Shown here in pieces: positions 41,884 through 47,336 of a DNA stretch of 47,336 bases. The position numbers and the translations under genes are program-made. Under the pieces are notes generated by a model that made no database searches, was not told where the DNA came from, and saw nothing but the letters and a program-made list of their open reading frames with translations. Location: assembly GCA_028284955.1 (NCBI GenBank), contig JANQQS010000184.1:1-47336 (forward strand), written 5' to 3'. This stretch comes from Myxococcota bacterium. GTDB lineage: Bacteria; Myxococcota_A; Polyangia; Polyangiales; Houyiibacteriaceae. The number at the start of each line of letters is the position of its first letter. Position 1 is the first letter of the stretch.

Positions 41884-42771
41884 GTGAACCGCTTTCGCCG
41901 ATTTCGCGACTTCGCGTTCAGCGTTGCCCTTCTAAGCATTCCGTTCTTCTTTTTGAGCACGAACTTGAAGGACCCGGCGCGGGTGAACGTTTTGGATCGG
42001 GTGCTCCTTCAGGTCAGCGCGCCGATTCAATATGTTGCAGCCGAAGCAGCTCGCTCTATTTCCGGGGTTCTCGAGGGGTACGTCTATCTCGTTGACGTAA
42101 ATCGCGAGAACCAACGACTGAGTCATGACAATGGTCAGTTGCGGAGCGAAATTCGCTCGCTTCGTATTCAGGCGCGGGAGAATAATCGCCTTCGTCGGAT
42201 GCTTGATTTGCGGGAGCGCTTGGCAGGCGAAACTTTGAGCGCGAAAGTGATCAGCAAAGATTTTTCGACCTTCTTTCGAATCGTTCGCGTGCGCCTCGAC
42301 CGAGGAGAGCGACATCATGTGCGGCCAGGGATGCCGGTGATTTCCGTGGACGGTTTGGTGGGGCAGATTCGAAGAACCGCGGGCCGCTACAGCGACGTCT
42401 TGCTCACCGTCGACCGAACCAGTGCCGTCGATGTCTTGATCCCGCGAACCGGCGCACGAGGGATGTTGCGTGGAACCGGAGAGGACGATCGCTACGCGTG
42501 TCGAATTCAGTATTTGAGGCGTACGGATCAAGTTCGCGTCGGTGACGAAATCTATACATCAGGGTTGGGGCAGCGATTTCCTGCATCGATTCTGGTTGGC
42601 CATGTGGTGAAAGTGGTGAAGCGCGACTTTGGTTTGTATCAAGAGGCCATGGTGGATCCCGCGGTGAACTTTGCTGATCTCGAAGAGGCGTTGATTCTTA
42701 CGACAGGGCCACGACAGAGCGGCACGCAAGATGCCTCCCCTTCCGGGACGGCAACCACAGGGGCTCGCTGA
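41884..42771 (+). CDS. mreC: Rod shape-determining protein MreC
   Basis: MreC, 295 aa, a bitopic scaffold that binds PBP2. One N-terminal membrane helix (FRDFAFSVALLSIPFFFL), then a coiled coil (about 75-115; NRENQRLSHDNGQLRSEIRS) and two beta-barrel domains with VISVDGLVGQI typical of the family. The start is GTG at 41884, 9 bp after mreB. The C-terminus is a low-complexity Gly/Thr/Pro/Ala tail. It ends 1 bp before mreD starts. Confidence 0.93.
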   Translation: MNRFRRFRDFAFSVALLSIPFFFLSTNLKDPARVNVLDRVLLQVSAPIQYVAAEAARSISGVLEGYVYLVDVNRENQRLSHDNGQLRSEIRSLRIQARENNRLRRMLDLRERLAGETLSAKVISKDFSTFFRIVRVRLDRGERHHVRPGMPVISVDGLVGQIRRTAGRYSDVLLTVDRTSAVDVLIPRTGARGMLRGTGEDDRYACRIQYLRRTDQVRVGDEIYTSGLGQRFPASILVGHVVKVVKRDFGLYQEAMVDPAVNFADLEEALILTTGPRQSGTQDASPSGTATTGAR

Positions 42772-42772
42772 G

Positions 42773-43306
42773 ATGCTTCGTAGTCTAGCGATCGTTGGAT
42801 TTGGATTCTCGCTGCTGGTATTTCAGTCCGCGCTGGGCATGCTCGTTCCAATACATCCTTGGTCACCGAATCTGCTGTTGCCGATTGTGATCTTTCTAGG
42901 TGTCGTGCCCGATGTGCATTTGCTTCGCGGCGCGGCGATGTCTTTCGTGCTCGGATATCTCCTGGACGTGTTTTCCGGAAACCTGATGAGCCTTCAAACC
43001 TTCGTCATGGTCGCGACGTTTATTCTTTCGCGCGTCGCTGGGTTGAGACTTTTCTTGCGTGGTCCCGCGTTTCAGATTTTGCTGACGCTTGCGATTGGCG
43101 TGCTTGCAGGAGGCGTGACGATGGCGCTCAGGGGCATCTTCGAGCCTCCTCCTCCCTTCGCCATAAGCACCGTGCTGGACAACGCGATCTCGCTCTTCGT
43201 ACCTCCGCTCGTTACTTCGTTGGCAGCGCCGTTCGTATTTGTGGCCGTTCGCCGTATCGAAAGTCTGTCCATTTCGGGTCGAGATGACATAGGGAGCTAT
43301 GCGTGA
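42773..43306 (+). CDS. mreD: Rod shape-determining protein MreD
   Basis: MreD, 177 aa, five or six membrane helices, with the family-typical LLLPIVIFLGVVPD and FVLGYLLDVFSGNLMSLQTF. The ATG at 42773, 1 bp after the mreC stop, is preferred to the upstream ATG at 42731, whose extra 14 residues lie in mreC. It overlaps mrdA by a GTGA junction. Confidence 0.9.
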   Translation: MLRSLAIVGFGFSLLVFQSALGMLVPIHPWSPNLLLPIVIFLGVVPDVHLLRGAAMSFVLGYLLDVFSGNLMSLQTFVMVATFILSRVAGLRLFLRGPAFQILLTLAIGVLAGGVTMALRGIFEPPPPFAISTVLDNAISLFVPPLVTSLAAPFVFVAVRRIESLSISGRDDIGSYA

Positions 43307-45210
43307 TCGTTCTCTCTCCACGTCGTGAGGTGGGAGAGTTTAGGCGGCGATACAAATGGATGGCCGCTTTCGTTGTGGTGGTATTTTCGATTCTTTTCGG
43401 GCGTCTCGTACAACTCCAGCTCGTTCAGCGGCAGCACTGGGGAGGCATCGCGAAGGAAAACATCACCAAGACGATCACATTGCCTGCGACTCGCGGCTTG
43501 ATTCGTGATGTGCGAGGTCAAGTGATCGCGGAAAACCGACCGAGCTACAACGTTTTTGTGACTCCACAGTTGATCGATCCGGAACGCGATCTTGAGCGCA
43601 TGGATACACTCATGCGGCTCGACGAAGAAGAGCGTCAGGCGTTGCGTCGTCGACTCGCTGACGTCCGGCCTCATCGGACGATGCATCGAATTGAAATGTT
43701 CCGAGATGTATCCCGCGATCGAATGGCGGCCCTTGAGACCCACGAAACGGATCTCCCAGGGGTCGACGTAGTCGCGGTTCCTGTTCGAAACTATCCGTTC
43801 AAAACGCTAGCCGCGCATGCCGTCGGGTACCTCAACGAGGTCAATGCGGAGGATCTCGAGCGGTTTCGCGATCTCGACTACCGCGCTGGAGAGGTCATTG
43901 GTCGCACTGGAATTGAGCAAAGCTGGGAGCAGCAGCTGCGCGGAACGCGAGGAGTTCGTCGCATTCTCGTTGACGCAAGAGGAAGGCAGCTGGCGGGTGA
44001 AAGCGTGCTCGGCTCGACCCGTGATCAAGTGCGTGCCCCGATATCTGGTCACGATCTAGTTGTCTCGTTGGATATGACGCTCATGCGCGCCGTCGAACGG
44101 GCGTTTCGAGGTCACCCGTCGGGAGGAGCGGTCGTAGTGGATGTTCGCACCGGACGATTGCGCGCCATGTTTTCCAAACCCTCCTACGATCTGAATGAAA
44201 TGAGCGGTCGGCTGACGAGTGACCGGTTTCGGGAGATGAGTGAAGATCCATTCCGTCCGCTTATCGACAAAACTGTGTACGAGAGCTACTTCCCAGGTTC
44301 CACGTTCAAGCCCATCACCGAGCTCGCGGCCCGCGATCAGGGTGCGTTTGATCCTCACCAACGCGTTGAATGTGTCGGGTACTACGAGATCGGAACGCAG
44401 CGACAGCGGTGTACATCTGCCCATGGGGACGTCGACATGCAGTCGGCGATGATTCAATCGTGTAACGTGTATTTCTGGAAACTGGCAGAACAGGTTGGCC
44501 TCGAGCGTCTCAATCAAATGGCGCGTGAGTTTGGTTTAGGAGCCAAAACTGGCATCGGCATCAATAGCGAGGCAAGCGGGTTTTTGGCGTCTCGGAAGTG
44601 GTACGAGCAACATTACGGTCGCTACCGGGTCGGGTATACGCTGAATACCGCAATCGGGCAGGGCAATACGCGATCTACGTTGCTTCAAATCGCGATGATG
44701 TACGCGGCGTTTGCGAACGGTGGCCGTCTTTTCGTGCCTCAGCTCGTCGAGGAAGTACGAAAGCCAGACGGGACACTGGTTCAGCGGGTCAAACCGAAGC
44801 TTCGACGCAGGGTCAAAGTTCCTGCGGAGGTTCTCGAATCGCTTCGAGAGAGCCTGCGGCGGGTGGTCAATGATCCGGAAGGAACCGCATACGACGCGCG
44901 CGTAGAAGATGGTGTTCAGGTCGCCGGCAAGACCGGCACCGCAGAGGTCACACCCGGCTCGCACCGCCGAGGGATGGACTCTTCGCGCGCTTGGTATTTC
45001 AACCGGTCGCATGCCTGGTTTGCTGGTTTTGCGCCGGCTCACGAGCCGGAAGTCGCCATCGTTATTTTGGTTGAACATGGTGGCGCAGGCGGTCGGACTG
45101 CAGCGCCGGTGGCGATGCAGATTCTCCAAGACTATTTTTCATCTCGGCGTCCAGCGAAAGAACGCAGCTTGCCGTCGACGGATACCTCTTCTTTTGGGGG
45201 AGTTGACTGA
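43303..45210 (+). CDS. mrdA: Penicillin-binding protein 2 (elongation transpeptidase)
   Basis: PBP2, 635 aa, crosslinks peptidoglycan during elongation. One N-terminal membrane helix (FVVVVFSILFGRLVQLQL), a dimerisation/pedestal domain, and the transpeptidase domain with active-site SxxK GSTFKP, SxN QSCNVY and KTG KTGTAE. GTG start overlaps the mreD stop (GTGA). Translation is coupled to rodA through TGATG. The long C-terminal Arg-rich tail is ordinary. Confidence 0.96.
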   Translation: MIVLSPRREVGEFRRRYKWMAAFVVVVFSILFGRLVQLQLVQRQHWGGIAKENITKTITLPATRGLIRDVRGQVIAENRPSYNVFVTPQLIDPERDLERMDTLMRLDEEERQALRRRLADVRPHRTMHRIEMFRDVSRDRMAALETHETDLPGVDVVAVPVRNYPFKTLAAHAVGYLNEVNAEDLERFRDLDYRAGEVIGRTGIEQSWEQQLRGTRGVRRILVDARGRQLAGESVLGSTRDQVRAPISGHDLVVSLDMTLMRAVERAFRGHPSGGAVVVDVRTGRLRAMFSKPSYDLNEMSGRLTSDRFREMSEDPFRPLIDKTVYESYFPGSTFKPITELAARDQGAFDPHQRVECVGYYEIGTQRQRCTSAHGDVDMQSAMIQSCNVYFWKLAEQVGLERLNQMAREFGLGAKTGIGINSEASGFLASRKWYEQHYGRYRVGYTLNTAIGQGNTRSTLLQIAMMYAAFANGGRLFVPQLVEEVRKPDGTLVQRVKPKLRRRVKVPAEVLESLRESLRRVVNDPEGTAYDARVEDGVQVAGKTGTAEVTPGSHRRGMDSSRAWYFNRSHAWFAGFAPAHEPEVAIVILVEHGGAGGRTAAPVAMQILQDYFSSRRPAKERSLPSTDTSSFGGVD

Positions 45211-46322
45211 TGGCCCTGGTCCGAACGCTCCGCGACCAGTTTGACTGGCCGCTGTTCGTCGTCGTGACGACCATCGCATTGGTAGGCGTGGTTAACCTCT
45301 ACAGCGCGACGAGCGCATCCGTACTGCGTTCAGACGAATATATCCAGCAGATTTACTGGCTGACGCTGGGTGCAGGGGTAGCGTTTCTGGTCGTCGCGAT
45401 CGATTATCGGCACTTCGAGCGCTACGGGTGGGTCGCCTATGGCGTCGGTGTTGCGCTGCTGGTGTTGGTGTTCTTGCTCGGCCGGAGCGTGCGGGGATCG
45501 ACGCGGTGGATTCCCGTGTTCGGCTTCTCGCTGCAGCCGAGTGAGCTTATGAAGATTTTTTTGATTATCGCGCTCGCAAAATATCTTCACAACGACCCGA
45601 AGACCGATGGACGAACGCTCAAAGACCTGGTGATACCGGGGCTCATTCTCGCCATGCCGATGGGTCTCATTCTCGCGCAGCCCGATTTGGGAACAGCGAC
45701 TTTGTGCGCGTGCATCTTTGGCACCATCATGATTCTGACGAATCTCAAAGTGCGATCTCTGCTCACACTGGCCGCAGCGTTTATATTGAGCGCGCCACTA
45801 ACCTGGACCTACGTGCTCAAAAGCTATCAACAGGAGCGATTGATCGCGTTTTGGGAGCGGCTTCTGGGCAGAGAATCAGATGTTTTGGATTCAGGATGGC
45901 ACGCCCATCAATCGCTCGTCGCGATCGGAAGTGGTGGTCCGTGGGGCAAAGGGTTCATGCGGGGAACACAGAACCAGTTTCGCTTTCTTCCGGACCAGGA
46001 CACGGATTTCCCGTTTCCGGTATGGGCCGAAGAACACGGGTTTTTGGGCTCGCTATTGTTGTTGAGCCTTTACTTTTTTGTGGTTCTTTGGGGGCTCAAG
46101 ATTGCATCTCAGGCCAAAGATCGTTTTGGTGCGGTGGTTGCAGTCGGAGTTGCGGCTTTGGTGTTTTGGCAGACCGTGATCAATCTGGGCATGGTGACCG
46201 GTGTACTTCCGGTCGTCGGCATGACGCTGCCTCTTTTTTCGTATGGTGGATCCAGCGTACTCACGATCATGATTGGCATTGGTTTGTTGATGAACGTTTC
46301 CATGCGGAGGTTCAGTTTTTAG
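45210..46322 (+). CDS. rodA: SEDS glycosyltransferase RodA
   Basis: RodA, 370 aa, peptidoglycan polymerase of the elongasome with about ten helices. SEDS motifs are visible: FGFSLQPSELMKIFLIIALA, the GTATL segment, QNQFRFLPDQDTDFPFPVWA with the catalytic Asp region, and GMTLPLFSYGGSSVLT near the end. The ATG shares a base with the mrdA stop. Last gene of the shape operon. Confidence 0.96.
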   Translation: MALVRTLRDQFDWPLFVVVTTIALVGVVNLYSATSASVLRSDEYIQQIYWLTLGAGVAFLVVAIDYRHFERYGWVAYGVGVALLVLVFLLGRSVRGSTRWIPVFGFSLQPSELMKIFLIIALAKYLHNDPKTDGRTLKDLVIPGLILAMPMGLILAQPDLGTATLCACIFGTIMILTNLKVRSLLTLAAAFILSAPLTWTYVLKSYQQERLIAFWERLLGRESDVLDSGWHAHQSLVAIGSGGPWGKGFMRGTQNQFRFLPDQDTDFPFPVWAEEHGFLGSLLLLSLYFFVVLWGLKIASQAKDRFGAVVAVGVAALVFWQTVINLGMVTGVLPVVGMTLPLFSYGGSSVLTIMIGIGLLMNVSMRRFSF

Positions 46323-46340
46323 TGACCAGGGGGTCTCGGA

Positions 46341-47222
46341 ATGATCCAAAGAAACAGCGATACGCGAACACTCGTGGGCGTCGTCCAGACCAACTCGAAC
46401 GATGATGTGGAACGTAACCTCGACGCCGTAGAGCGCACCGTCGGCGAGGCAGCGGCGAGAGGCGCGAAACTAGTCGTCGTCCCTGAGTGCTTCGCTTTTC
46501 TTGGACCTGAGGAAGGAAAGCTCGAGATCGCGGAAACGCTGCCCGCGGTCGGCGCTGCGTTCGACGATCAAGACGAAAACACTGAACGGCCGATTCTCTC
46601 CCGATGTCAGCGCTTGGCGCGTTCGCACGGAATCGATTTGGTGCTCGGAGGGCATTGGGAACGAACCGCGCGACCTGGTTTCGTTCGCAACGCCTCGGTT
46701 CATCTGAAGCCGGATGGAGCGATTGCGGCGGTTTATCGGAAAATCCATCTCTTCGACGTAGATTTACCGGACGGCACGCGTTTAACGGAGTCCGCGACTG
46801 TCGAACCAGGTAGTGAAGTCGTGGTCACGAGCACACCCGCCGGGAGACTCGGCTTGACCATTTGCTACGATGTTCGTTTCCCAGAGCTCTATCGTAGGCT
46901 CGTCGATCACGGAGCAACGATGCTGGCGGTGCCCGCGGCCTTTACGCTGGCGACAGGAAAGGACCATTGGCATGTGTTGATGCGCGCTCGCGCAATCGAA
47001 CAACAGTGCTATGTGCTCGCCGCGGCGCAAACTGGGCACCATGTATATCGCGATGGGAGCGGCGACCGCAGGTCATATGGCCACGCGCTGATCGTTGACC
47101 CATGGGGCACGGTCGTCGCCGAATGTGGAGAAGGAGAAGGTGTCGCGGTAGCGCAAGTAGACTCCGCGGTCATCGCCAACACTCGAAAAAGGTTACCGAG
47201 TCTCCAACATCGAAAGCTCTAA
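46341..47222 (+). CDS. Nit1-type carbon-nitrogen hydrolase
   Basis: A 293-aa nitrilase-superfamily amidohydrolase with a complete Glu-Lys-Cys triad: VVPECFAF (Glu), YRKIHLFDVD (Lys) and TICYDVRFPELYR (Cys). The pattern is that of Nit1/NitA proteins that hydrolyse deaminated glutathione, a metabolite repair enzyme. GGGGG lies upstream of the ATG. It follows rodA after 18 bp and may be co-transcribed, although its function is unrelated to shape. The last 114 bases of the window hold no supported feature. Confidence 0.9.
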   Translation: MIQRNSDTRTLVGVVQTNSNDDVERNLDAVERTVGEAAARGAKLVVVPECFAFLGPEEGKLEIAETLPAVGAAFDDQDENTERPILSRCQRLARSHGIDLVLGGHWERTARPGFVRNASVHLKPDGAIAAVYRKIHLFDVDLPDGTRLTESATVEPGSEVVVTSTPAGRLGLTICYDVRFPELYRRLVDHGATMLAVPAAFTLATGKDHWHVLMRARAIEQQCYVLAAAQTGHHVYRDGSGDRRSYGHALIVDPWGTVVAECGEGEGVAVAQVDSAVIANTRKRLPSLQHRKL

Positions 47223-47336
47223 AGCGCGCGTCTGTCTACTAAGGGTCTCCTAACTAACCCCCGATTCGGTTTGTGGGATGGGTAAGAGTTTGAACCCGAA
47301 CACCTTAGCTTTTCTCTCGAGATTACGAATCACGCG

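Noticed and set aside
44536-45129. 197-codon minus-strand frame opposite mrdA
   Set aside because: Antisense shadow of the transpeptidase domain.

Overview
The window looks like chromosomal DNA of a Myxococcota-type (deltaproteobacterial) organism. The evidence is a MYXO-CTERM-like C-terminal tag on a secreted matrixin metalloprotease (30591-31505), a Pkn-type Ser/Thr kinase with extra extracytoplasmic domains, many lipoproteins with Cys-rich, TPR or low-complexity parts, a TatT-type TRAP operon, moderately high GC and dense small operons. This is inference from gene content; no rRNA or other phylogenetic marker set was compared. I saw no tRNA, rRNA, CRISPR array, insertion sequence or prophage.

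Layout. 1-4594: a VWA lipoprotein and a long-chain acyl-CoA synthetase on the minus strand, then about 1.1 kb without a convincing gene but rich in hairpins. This region holds one of two copies of a structured GC-rich repeat (26-129 and 4363-4464) whose variable inner stem differs between copies yet stays paired. 4595-7257: comM (branch-migration ATPase) followed by recA. 7354-11237 (minus): an IlvY-like LysR regulator, cysD and a cysN/C fusion for sulfate activation, with near-identical 17-bp LysR-type palindromes upstream of both lysR and cysD. 11399-15781: a lipoprotein of unknown function, polA and oligoribonuclease. 15764-20632 (minus): PAP2 phosphatase, a Ser/Thr kinase fused to a thioredoxin-like domain without its cysteines and a parvulin-type domain, a beta-barrel protein and a secreted unknown.

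20743-29350: phosphopantetheinyl transferase, a tiny Thr/Asp-rich lipoprotein, an SGNH-hydrolase lipoprotein, a CPBP protease with a patatin-like protein (minus), and a TPR lipoprotein followed by a VOC protein and trpS. 29347-33118: a small lipoprotein, uridine kinase, and a minus-strand operon of rhodanese, MauE-like membrane protein, secreted unknown and matrixin. 33214-39125: a TRAP transporter operon (TatT, an overlooked 50-codon gene, DctP, DctQ, DctM with a LESLED repeat tail, SGNH protein). 39159-40534: queE and an ECF sigma factor, convergent. 40840-47222: the cell-shape operon mreB-mreC-mreD-mrdA-rodA, then a Nit-type amidase.

The most unusual items are the kinase/DsbA-like/parvulin fusion, the covarying repeat family, the paired LysR operators around the sulfate genes, the degenerate APS-kinase domain of CysN/C, and the SGNH protein and 50-codon gene embedded in the TRAP operon.
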